Below are positions 9,924-18,600 of a stretch of 64,000 nucleotides of DNA, piece by piece; positions within the stretch are counted from its first letter, which is position 1, and the number at the start of each line of letters is the position of its first letter. This stretch comes from Candidatus Coprenecus stercorigallinarum. Lineage in GTDB: Bacteria > Bacteroidota > Bacteroidia > Bacteroidales > UBA932. Made by a program: the position numbers and the translations under genes. The stretch lies in the NCBI GenBank assembly GCA_018711305.1, contig DVIL01000034.1:1-64000 (forward strand). Direction: 5' to 3'. The notes below the pieces were generated by a model. That model was not told where the DNA came from and made no database searches. It was given only the letters and a program-made list of their open reading frames with translations.

Positions 9924-11327
9924 TCATTCAGCGAGTCGGCAAAGTTGCCGGCGGGCGAGAATCTCGCGGGTACGGAGGGAGTCCTTGTAGGCGTTGTGGG
10001 CGTTGAGCCGGGTGATGTCGAGGGCGGCGTCGGAGTTGCCGGACCAGCGGCGGCAGTTGTACAAAGGTTCGTATATGCGGCAGATGCGGTACTCGCGGGT
10101 CAGACGGAGGGCCACGCCGTAGTCCTCGCCGTAGGAGACGTTCTCGAATCCGCCGACCGAGCGCAGGGTCTGCACATGGAAGGCCCGAGGTGCTCCCAGA
10201 CCGTTGATTCGCAAGGCATTGTTGTGGCCGTTAGTATCGGTCCACTCGCGGTGGTCAATGATTCCGGGTGGAATCGGGCGCAGGTCGAAATCGGTCATCG
10301 CATAGCTGCCGATAACCATGGCGCACCGCTCCCGGCGGAACACGTCCACAATCCGCTGCAGGGTATCCGGTCCGCTGTACATGTCGTCGCTGTCCAGCTG
10401 CACCACATAGCGTCCGCAGAGCGGGTGATTGATTCCCAGATTCCAGCAGCCACCTATACCGAGACCGCTGTCAGGCCCCGGAATAATGTGAACCACACGG
10501 CTGTCCTCCGAGGCCACGGCCTCTATCCGCTCGGAAGTTCCGTCAGTGGAGCGGTTGTCTATCACGAGTACATTGAAAGGGAAATCCGTCCGCTGCGAGA
10601 GAGCCGAGCGGAGCGCATCCCCGATCGTGGCGGCGCGGTTGAGCACCGGAATGATGACAGAGACGCTGTCCGGGCAGCCAGTACCGGAAGCGGCAGCTTT
10701 CTCCGTCACTGCATTCCCATCATCCGCAACCGTCCGGGTCCTCGGCGGCAGCCACGCCCCCATTTTTCTGAGATGATCCGTAAAAATCGCCTCCATTTCT
10801 ATCTGGGCCTCCCGGTTGCGAGGATCCACATAGTCGAACTGTTTCTGTCCCGAAGCCCTGGCATCGACCTCGTCCACACCGTACAGCAGCTCAGGCAGAT
10901 GCAGCAGCTCGCCATGCCGTGAGAGGAAAAGCCGCAACGAGTACCACTGACCGTATCGCAAAGACAGCGCGGACGGACTGGCGGGATTTCCAGACTCAGC
11001 CGTCATATCCTGCCCCGAACCGCCAGCTGGCTGCACCGGAAAGCATTTCACTTCCGTCTCCCATTGCTGCATCAGACCCTCATCGACCGCCACCAGAGCC
11101 CCGAAGTCGAAATCCTCCCGGACACTTCCGAGCTGGCAGTCATTGACGGGGACATCCTTCCGCCCTCCGTCAGGCGTCACGAGCCAGTAGCCGCTGTACA
11201 CCATCGCCGCCCCGGTCCTGACCGCCTCCTCCAGCAGCCTCCGTCCGGCAGCCTCGTTTCCATACATTCCGCGCTCCGGGCCTATCCGCAGCAGCGCGTA
11301 TCCATTGTTTCTATCAATTATTTCCAT
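9924..11327 (-). CDS. Glycosyltransferase family 2 protein
   Basis: [23 protein letters not shown]...[12 protein letters not shown]...QLDSDD. Confidence 0.85.
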   Translation of the reverse strand: MEIIDRNNGYALLRIGPERGMYGNEAAGRRLLEEAVRTGAAMVYSGYWLVTPDGGRKDVPVNDCQLGSVREDFDFGALVAVDEGLMQQWETEVKCFPVQPAGGSGQDMTAESGNPASPSALSLRYGQWYSLRLFLSRHGELLHLPELLYGVDEVDARASGQKQFDYVDPRNREAQIEMEAIFTDHLRKMGAWLPPRTRTVADDGNAVTEKAAASGTGCPDSVSVIIPVLNRAATIGDALRSALSQRTDFPFNVLVIDNRSTDGTSERIEAVASEDSRVVHIIPGPDSGLGIGGCWNLGINHPLCGRYVVQLDSDDMYSGPDTLQRIVDVFRRERCAMVIGSYAMTDFDLRPIPPGIIDHREWTDTNGHNNALRINGLGAPRAFHVQTLRSVGGFENVSYGEDYGVALRLTREYRICRIYEPLYNCRRWSGNSDAALDITRLNAHNAYKDSLRTREILARRQLCRLAE

Positions 11328-11330
11328 AGA

Positions 11331-12221
11331 TTATATATAATTGTTCCTATTTATCAGGTTTACAAGCACCTTTACCATCGTATCCTTCTCTTCTGCCCGG
11401 CTTTCAGCGATCATCAGCGTAAGAGCGACAAGAGTGTTGTCAGCTATGCGCTTCGTGCCGTCCGGATTGTAGAGGATGCCGTTTTCCGCCATAAACCACA
11501 GAAAAAGAGTTGCGGCAATGCGCTTGTTACCATCTGTGAACGAATCATCTTTTTCATTTGCAAACCACTTGCTTCCACCGAACTTTGCCTTCAGTTCGCG
11601 GATAACATTCATAGCTCCTTCGTAGGTGGCGTGGAACTTTTCTTCACTGGTGGTTTGTTCTATTGACAACTGCTGATAATCGTACCTGTCCAGAATATCC
11701 AATGCATAAGTGTAGTTGGAAACGACTTCTATCAAGTCCAGTGCATCTTTGGAAGTCAATGCCTCCTGTGATTTGACTGTCCGTCCCAGGACGGCCACCA
11801 ATTGCTTCAATTCTGAATATCGCTGTTCGGTCAAGGCCTTATTTACAGCATAGCCCTTAACCAGATAATCTTTCAGTACCTTATTGGCCCACATACGGAA
11901 CTCGACGCCTTTTTGCGATTTCACGCGATAGCCTACTGATATTATCACATCCAAGTTATAGAAACTCACATCATGTGTCTGAGTTTTTCCAGTCATGGCT
12001 CCGTGCTGAGTGGTTGTCGCAAATTTTGCGACAACCACTTCTCCTGCCAGTTCTTCACGAATGGCATTGTCAATATGCTTTCTTATAGTCTTAGAATCTC
12101 TTCCAAATAATTCTGCCATTTGACTGACATTCAGCCACACCATTTCTTTATCGATCTTTACCTCCAACTGCGTTTCTCCATCAGCAGAACGGTAAATTGC
12201 TATTTTATCACTCAAATCCAT
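11331..12221 (-). CDS. RhuM family protein with a C-terminal Fic/Doc-like domain
   Basis: RhuM N-terminus (VWLNVSQMAELFGRDSKTIRKHI...FATTTQHGAMTGKTQTHDVSFYNLDVIISVGYRVKS) followed by DSFTDGNKRIAATLF. Confidence 0.85.
   Translation of the reverse strand: MDLSDKIAIYRSADGETQLEVKIDKEMVWLNVSQMAELFGRDSKTIRKHIDNAIREELAGEVVVAKFATTTQHGAMTGKTQTHDVSFYNLDVIISVGYRVKSQKGVEFRMWANKVLKDYLVKGYAVNKALTEQRYSELKQLVAVLGRTVKSQEALTSKDALDLIEVVSNYTYALDILDRYDYQQLSIEQTTSEEKFHATYEGAMNVIRELKAKFGGSKWFANEKDDSFTDGNKRIAATLFLWFMAENGILYNPDGTKRIADNTLVALTLMIAESRAEEKDTMVKVLVNLINRNNYI
12009..12039. repeat. Perfect 31-bp palindrome inside the RhuM-Fic coding sequence
   Basis: agtggttgtcgcaaa-t-tttgcgacaaccact (15+1+15). Confidence 0.95.
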
Positions 12222-12255
12222 ATCTAAATCCCTAAACAGATTCTACAAATTCCTT

Positions 12256-14757
12256 TCAGATGAAGCGGCCGGTGACGCTTTCAGGGCAGCGGCGGATGTC
12301 TTCGGGAGTGCCGGTAGCTACGATGAGGCCGCCGTCCTCGCCGCCGCCGGGGCCCATGTCGATGATGTAGTCGGCCGAGCGGATGACATCCAGGTCGTGC
12401 TCGATGACGATGACGGTCGCGCCACGGTCTATCAGCCGCTGGAATACCTGCAGGAGGGTACGTACATCGGCCGGATGCAGGCCGATGGTCGGCTCGTCGA
12501 ACACGAATACCGAATCGTCCTGGCCGCGGCCCATCTCGCTGGCCAGCTTGAGACGCTGGGCCTCACCGCCGGAAAGTCCGGGAGTCTGCTCGCCGAGAGT
12601 AAGATAGCCGAGCCCGAGGTCGTAAAGCACCTGCAGTCTCTGGCGCACGGTCCGCAGGTCTCCGCAGGCCACCATCACATCGTCCACATCCATGGCCATC
12701 AGCTCCGGCAGAGAATGGTACGTTCCCTCGCTGTTTTCCCGTCGGATCCTGTACGCCGCCCTGGAATACCGCGAGCCCCGGCAGTCCGGACAGGGTATGT
12801 CCACATCCGGCAGAAACTGCACATCGAGGCTTATCACGCCCGTACCGTCGCAGACCGGACACCGCAGCCGTCCCGTATTGTAGGAAAAATCCCCGTTCTT
12901 CCAGCCCCCGGCCTTTGCATCCGGAGTCCGGGCATAGACCTTCCGCAGCTCATCGTGGACATCGGCGTATGTGGCTACTGTCGAACGGATATTGATTCCG
13001 ATAGGCGAAGCGTCTATCAGCTTGGCGTGACGGATGCCTTCGGCGCGGATCTCCCGCACGTGGTCCGGCATCTTCCCCCCGGAGACCATAGCCTGCAGGC
13101 CCGGCACCAGACTCTCCAGCACAAGCGTCGTCTTGCCCGAGCCGGAGACTCCCGTCACCACGGTCAGCCGGCCCTTTGGGATATCCACCTCCAGCGCCTT
13201 CACGGTATGCACAGGACCGGTGGACAGGTGAATGCGGCCATTGGCAAACAGTTCTGTCCCGAGTGTACGATTCCTGACATTTACCACAGCAGCCCCGCTC
13301 AGGAACGGGCCTATCTTCGAAGCACTATTCCGCACCACATCCTCCAGCGTTCCCTCGGCTATCACCCGTCCGCCCGAAGAACCGGCCCCGGGCCCCATCT
13401 CTATCAGCCAGTCTGATTCGGAAAGTATCTGTATGTCGTGGTCAACCAGCACAATGGAATTGCCGTCCGCTATCAGGTCCCGCATCACCCCGGCCAGTCC
13501 CACGATGTTGGCCGGATGCAGACCGATGGAAGGCTCGTCCAGAACGTAGAGCACCCCGGTGGTACGGTTGCGCACCGCCCGGGCCAGCTGCATCCGCTGC
13601 CGTTCCCCCGTAGACAGGGTGGAGGCCGCGCGGTCGAGGCTCAGATAGCCCACGCCCAGATCCAGCAGACGCACCGAAGCGTCGAGGAAGGACTCGCAGA
13701 TCCGCTCAGCCATCGGACGCATCTCCTCCGGAAGGGAAGCCGGCACTCCCCGCACCCATTCCACCAGTTCCCGCAGGCTCATACGGCTGGCCTCGTCTAT
13801 GGAAATGCCCCGGACCTTCGGAGCGCGGGCAGCCTCGGAAAAACGCGAGCCTCCGCAGTCCGGGCACGGTCCGGTCTTCAGGAACTTCTCCACCCGCTTC
13901 ATCCCTTTCTCGTCCTTGACCTTGGACAATGCGTTCTGCACGGTGTATACGGCATTGAAATAGGTGAAATCCAGCTCTCCGGCCTGATTGGTATTCTTCG
14001 AATGGTAGAATATATGCTTCTTCTCCGCCGGCCCATGGAAGACGATTTCCCTTTCTTTCGGAGTCAACTGATTGAAAGGCACATCGGTACGCACTCCCAT
14101 CGCCCGGCAGACATCGGTCATCAACGACCACATCAGGGTATTCCACGGAGCCACGGCCCCCTGGTCGATGCTCAGAGTCTCGTCCGGCACGAGGGTGGAT
14201 TCATCCACGGTACGGACAGTCCCGGTACCGTCGCAGGTCGGGCAGGCCCCGCTGCTGTTGAAGGACAATTCCTCCGCCCCCGGGGCATAGAAATGCGCCC
14301 CGCACTCCGGGCAGACCAGCTCCATCCCGGCGGCAACATTCAGCGAAGGCTGGACGTAATGTCCGTTGGGGCAGCGGTGGGAGGCCAGGCGGGAATAGAT
14401 CAGACGCAGCATGTTGAGCAGCTCCGTACCCGTTCCGAAGGTACTTCGTATGCCGGGTATGGCCGGACGCTGATGCATCGCCAAGGCCGCCGGGACGTAC
14501 AGCACCTCGTCCACACTGGCCCGGGCGGCCTGGGTCATTCTCCTGCGGGTATAGGTCGAAAGCGACTCCAGATAGCGGCGCGACCCCTCCGCATACAGCA
14601 CCCCAAGTGCCAGCGAGCTCTTGCCCGAGCCGGACACCCCCGCAATGCCGACGATCTTCCCGAGCGGCACATCCACGTCTATGTTCTTCAGATTGTGTAC
14701 CCTCGCCCCGCGCACTTCGATCCTGTCCGGTCTGTTTTCCTTATTATCCCTTTCCAT
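12256..14757 (-). CDS. UvrA-like excinuclease ABC subunit A (short, 833 aa)
   Basis: Two ABC modules (GVSGSGKSSLA; GVSGSGKTTL), LSTGERQR and LSGGEAQR signatures, CxxC zinc motifs. Confidence 0.85.
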   Translation of the reverse strand: MERDNKENRPDRIEVRGARVHNLKNIDVDVPLGKIVGIAGVSGSGKSSLALGVLYAEGSRRYLESLSTYTRRRMTQAARASVDEVLYVPAALAMHQRPAIPGIRSTFGTGTELLNMLRLIYSRLASHRCPNGHYVQPSLNVAAGMELVCPECGAHFYAPGAEELSFNSSGACPTCDGTGTVRTVDESTLVPDETLSIDQGAVAPWNTLMWSLMTDVCRAMGVRTDVPFNQLTPKEREIVFHGPAEKKHIFYHSKNTNQAGELDFTYFNAVYTVQNALSKVKDEKGMKRVEKFLKTGPCPDCGGSRFSEAARAPKVRGISIDEASRMSLRELVEWVRGVPASLPEEMRPMAERICESFLDASVRLLDLGVGYLSLDRAASTLSTGERQRMQLARAVRNRTTGVLYVLDEPSIGLHPANIVGLAGVMRDLIADGNSIVLVDHDIQILSESDWLIEMGPGAGSSGGRVIAEGTLEDVVRNSASKIGPFLSGAAVVNVRNRTLGTELFANGRIHLSTGPVHTVKALEVDIPKGRLTVVTGVSGSGKTTLVLESLVPGLQAMVSGGKMPDHVREIRAEGIRHAKLIDASPIGINIRSTVATYADVHDELRKVYARTPDAKAGGWKNGDFSYNTGRLRCPVCDGTGVISLDVQFLPDVDIPCPDCRGSRYSRAAYRIRRENSEGTYHSLPELMAMDVDDVMVACGDLRTVRQRLQVLYDLGLGYLTLGEQTPGLSGGEAQRLKLASEMGRGQDDSVFVFDEPTIGLHPADVRTLLQVFQRLIDRGATVIVIEHDLDVIRSADYIIDMGPGGGEDGGLIVATGTPEDIRRCPESVTGRFI

Positions 14758-14803
14758 AATTTTACCGATACTAATGTTCCCGCAAAATTACTATTTTTAC
14801 GGC

Positions 14804-17104
14804 ATGAAAAGACAACTCTGCACAATAGCCATGATGGCAATGACATTGGTCGGGGCGGCTGCGGCAGGCAGCGACAGCCTCTCGAGGTGGGTCAATCCCA
14901 TGATAGGAACCAACGGAATGGGGCATACGTTCCCGGGAGCATGCTACCCTTTCGGGATAGTGCAGCTCAGCCCGGACACGGACACGGTGCCGCACAACAT
15001 CGACGGACGGTACCAGCCCGAGGCGTACCGCTACTGCGCCGGCTACCAGTACGGCGACAGCACGATAGTGGGCTTCAGTCACACGCATTTCAGCGGGACC
15101 GGACACTCGGACCTCGGGGACGTGCTGCTGATGCCGGTCACCGGAGAGCTGAAACTGCGGCCCGGAACAGCAGCAGACCCGGATGCGGGATACCGGTCGA
15201 GGTATTCGCACGAGAGTGAGGTGGCCCGTCCCGGCTACTATGAGGCATTCCTGGAGGACTACGGCATACGGGCCCAGCTGACCGCCACCCCGAGGACCGG
15301 AGTCCACAAGTACACCTACCCCGAGGGAGCCACGGAGCAGCGGGTCATCCTGGATCTGATACACGGCATCTACAACTACGACGGCAAGGTGCTCTGGGCC
15401 CAGATCCGGGTCGAGAACGACACCCTGCTGACCGGCTACCGCATCACCAACGGCTGGGCTAGGACCAACTACACCTATTTCGCGATATCGTTCTCCCGGC
15501 CAATACGCGAGTACGGCTACAAGGAGTTCGGGAAGGTGCTGTACAACGGCTTCTACCGCAAGTTCGACCTGGAGCACAATTTCCCGGAAATCGGGGGCAG
15601 GAAAATCGCGGCCTGGTTCGGGTTCGACCCCTCGGAGGGACGGGAGCTGGAGGTCAAGGTCGCCCTGTCTGGAGTGAGCACCGCCGGTGCGGTGAAGAAC
15701 CTGGAGGCGGAGGCAGTCGGGAAGAATTTCGACATGGTCGCACAGGAGGCTGAGGCGGCCTGGGACAACGCTCTCTCGGTCATCGAGGCGGAGGGCAGCG
15801 ACGACCAGCTGGCCATGCTCTACACCTCCCTCTACCACACGATGATCAACCCCTCGGTCTACTGCGACACGGACGGACTCTACAGAGGTGTGGACGGCAA
15901 CATCCACCGTGCCGAGGGCTTTACCAACTACACCATTTTCTCCACCTGGGACACATTCCGCGCCCTGCATCCGCTCTACAACATCATACAGCGGCAGCGC
16001 AGCCATGACATCATCTCATCCATGATCGCCCACTCCGAGCAGAGTGTCCACGGAGCCCTGCCGGTATGGAGCCACAACGCCAACGAAAACTGGTGCATGA
16101 TAGGCTACCACAGCGTTTCCATCGTAGCCGACGCCATAGCCACGGGCATTCCGACAGACACGGCACGGGCCCTGAAAGCCATGGTGCGCAGCTCCTCGAT
16201 CCCCTACTACGAGGGCACCGGCGAGATGATGCGCCTCGGCTACGTCCCCATGGAGGCATCCGGCAGCTCCGCATCAGTCACCCTCGAATACGCCTACGAT
16301 GACTGGACGGTCTACAGGACGGCCTCAGCTGCCGGAGACAGCGATATAGCCGCAGAGTACCTCAAACGCTCCGGCAACTGGCACAACGTATTCGACCCCG
16401 TCACCCGCCACGCCCGTCCCCGCCACGAGGACGGTAGCTTCAAGGCTGACTTCGACCTGCTTAGCACCCACGGCCAGGGCTTCATCGAGGGCAACTCCCT
16501 CAACTACTCCTTCTACGTGCCCCACGACGTACCCGGCCTCATCGAGGCCATGGGCGGCCCGGAACAGTTCGAGGCCAACCTCGACACCCTCTTCACCATG
16601 CACCTGCCCGACGAGTTCTTCGCAGGCACGGAGGATGTCACCCGCGAGGGCCTGCTCGGCGGCTACGTACACGGCAACGAGCCCAGCCACCACATCCCCT
16701 TCCTCTATGCATGGACCTCCAGCCCCTGGAAGACACAGTACTGGCAGCGGGAGATCATGAACCGGATGTACCGCAACAACATCGACGGTCTCTGCGGCAA
16801 CGACGACTGCGGCCAGATGTCCGCATGGTACATATTCTCGGCAATGGGATTCTACCCCGTATGCCCCGGCAGCGGAGAGTACATCCTCGGAGCCCCCTAC
16901 CTGCCCTACATGAAGATCAACCTTGAAAACGGCCGGACCCTCGAAATCAAGGCCCCCAAGGTATCCGACCGCAACCGCTACGTCCGCTCCGTCAGCCTCA
17001 ACGGCACACGGCTCCAGCCCGGAGAGGACGGAGTCCTGAAACTCACCATCGGCCAGATCCTCGAAGGCGGCACCCTCGAGTTCGAGATGAGCGCCCGGCA
17101 CTGA
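14804..17104 (+). CDS. GH92 family alpha-mannosidase-like glycoside hydrolase
   Basis: VNPMIGTNGMGHTFPGACYPFGIVQLSPDT and GNDDCGQMSAWYIFSAMGFYPVCPGSGEY. Start moved from the ORF-track start to the ATG followed by a signal peptide. Confidence 0.9.
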   Translation: MKRQLCTIAMMAMTLVGAAAAGSDSLSRWVNPMIGTNGMGHTFPGACYPFGIVQLSPDTDTVPHNIDGRYQPEAYRYCAGYQYGDSTIVGFSHTHFSGTGHSDLGDVLLMPVTGELKLRPGTAADPDAGYRSRYSHESEVARPGYYEAFLEDYGIRAQLTATPRTGVHKYTYPEGATEQRVILDLIHGIYNYDGKVLWAQIRVENDTLLTGYRITNGWARTNYTYFAISFSRPIREYGYKEFGKVLYNGFYRKFDLEHNFPEIGGRKIAAWFGFDPSEGRELEVKVALSGVSTAGAVKNLEAEAVGKNFDMVAQEAEAAWDNALSVIEAEGSDDQLAMLYTSLYHTMINPSVYCDTDGLYRGVDGNIHRAEGFTNYTIFSTWDTFRALHPLYNIIQRQRSHDIISSMIAHSEQSVHGALPVWSHNANENWCMIGYHSVSIVADAIATGIPTDTARALKAMVRSSSIPYYEGTGEMMRLGYVPMEASGSSASVTLEYAYDDWTVYRTASAAGDSDIAAEYLKRSGNWHNVFDPVTRHARPRHEDGSFKADFDLLSTHGQGFIEGNSLNYSFYVPHDVPGLIEAMGGPEQFEANLDTLFTMHLPDEFFAGTEDVTREGLLGGYVHGNEPSHHIPFLYAWTSSPWKTQYWQREIMNRMYRNNIDGLCGNDDCGQMSAWYIFSAMGFYPVCPGSGEYILGAPYLPYMKINLENGRTLEIKAPKVSDRNRYVRSVSLNGTRLQPGEDGVLKLTIGQILEGGTLEFEMSARH

Positions 17105-17160
17105 TTTTTATATTGGCAATATAAAAATTTAACCATTTTTATATATCAGCAATATAAATT
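17105..17160. promoter_or_regulatory. Two palindromic operator-like sites upstream of the AAA ATPase
   Basis: tttttatattg-g-caatataaaaa (17105-17127, perfect 11+1+11) and tttttatatatcagcaatataaattt; a tatatttg promoter box follows. Confidence 0.5.
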
Positions 17161-17191
17161 TGCTATATTTGCGGTAGCAAAATATCCGCAC

Positions 17192-18481
17192 ATGGCAATA
17201 ACAATCGATACATTCCGGACACTGATAAGCGAGGGACAGGAACTTCTCAGAGACATTGACCTGTATGACAGGCAGTTCGAATTTGAGGGCAGCGGCCGAT
17301 ACGTCCTTACAGGCGTGCGGCAGGCAGGCAAGTCCTACATGCTGTTCAAACGGGCAAGGCAGCTGATGTCCGAAGGCCGTCTCCCGGAAGAATTCATCTA
17401 CATCGATTTCGACGACGAGCGTCTCATAGGAATGGATGCCGGCGACTTCGACACGATACTCCAGGCATACAGAAGCACCGGCGGGCAAAAGCCGATACTG
17501 ATGTTCGACGAGATACAGAACATAGAGGGCTGGGAGCATTTCGCCCGGAGACTTGCCAACCGGAAGTTTCAGGTATACATCACAGGAAGCAACGCTAAAA
17601 TGCTCAGCCGGGACATACACACGACCCTCGGGGGCAGATACACGGAAGGGACGGTATATCCCTACTCCTTTTCAGAGTATCTTGAGTCACAGGGCATTGT
17701 GCTTAGCCAGGGATGGGAATACAGTTCGGAGAGATTCAAGGTCATGGAAATGCTCTCCCAGTATCTCCTGTGGGGAGGATTCCCTGAGCTCATGCTTTTC
17801 AAGAACAAGAGAAGGTGGCTGAACGACCTGTATGAGAAAATCCTGTTGAACGACATAGTCGTCAGAGGCAGGATCCGCAATGAGACCGCCCTGCGGATGG
17901 TGTTCAAAAGACTCGCCGAGAGCATCGGAAAACCCATAGCCTACAACCGGATAGCCAACCTGATAAAAAGCACCGGAATCAACACTACCCCGGCATCGGT
18001 CATCCAGTATGTCGAAGCCGCCAAAGACGCATACATCCTCCTGCCCATTGAGAACTACGCTACCAAATCTACGGAAAGGGAAACTGTCAAGAAGCATTAT
18101 TTCATTGACAACGGCCTCCTGAGCATATTCCTCAGCAACACTGCCGCCCCTCTGTTCGAGAACCTCTGCGCCGTCCACCTGAGCAGGACCTACGGCGACA
18201 AACTGTACTTCTACCACAAGAATACCGAAGTCGATTTCTACATACCGGAAGCCGGATACGCCGTACAGGCCTGCGTCACGCTCAGCGACCCCGACACAAA
18301 GGAGAGGGAGGCCAATGCGCTTGTCCGGCTGGACAAGACCGAGGGCCTTTCGAGGATGGTAATCGTCACCCGCGACGAAGAAGGCTCCATCCCCCTCCCC
18401 GACGGCAGGGCCATAGAAATACTTCCCGCCTGGAAATGGCTGCTACAGAGCCGGGACCATTCGGAGAGTGTACCGATTTGA
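17192..18481 (+). CDS. ATP-binding protein (AAA_14 + DUF4143)
   Basis: Walker A-like GVRQAGKSYM, Walker B-like LMFDEIQNIEGWE, C-terminal DUF4143-like region (KTTEVDFYIPEAGYAVQACV-type, here KNTEVDFYIPEAGYAVQACV). Confidence 0.85.
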   Translation: MAITIDTFRTLISEGQELLRDIDLYDRQFEFEGSGRYVLTGVRQAGKSYMLFKRARQLMSEGRLPEEFIYIDFDDERLIGMDAGDFDTILQAYRSTGGQKPILMFDEIQNIEGWEHFARRLANRKFQVYITGSNAKMLSRDIHTTLGGRYTEGTVYPYSFSEYLESQGIVLSQGWEYSSERFKVMEMLSQYLLWGGFPELMLFKNKRRWLNDLYEKILLNDIVVRGRIRNETALRMVFKRLAESIGKPIAYNRIANLIKSTGINTTPASVIQYVEAAKDAYILLPIENYATKSTERETVKKHYFIDNGLLSIFLSNTAAPLFENLCAVHLSRTYGDKLYFYHKNTEVDFYIPEAGYAVQACVTLSDPDTKEREANALVRLDKTEGLSRMVIVTRDEEGSIPLPDGRAIEILPAWKWLLQSRDHSESVPI

Positions 18482-18587
18482 CGTATTTAATCATATACCT
18501 GCCGTACAGCACCGTATAAGGCAGGTCACACAAAAAACGCATGGGGAGAGTGCCGCGATTTCCCACATTTCCGGTACACTCTCCGAA
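18460..18587. repeat. Inverted repeats between the ATPase and the DUF4922-SpoIID gene
   Basis: ttcggagagtgtaccg (18460-18475) is the exact reverse complement of cggtacactctccgaa (18572-18587). A third arm, ggagagtg (18545-18552), can pair with cactctcc (18577-18584). Confidence 0.85.
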
Positions 18588-18600
18588 ACGCCACAGAAAG

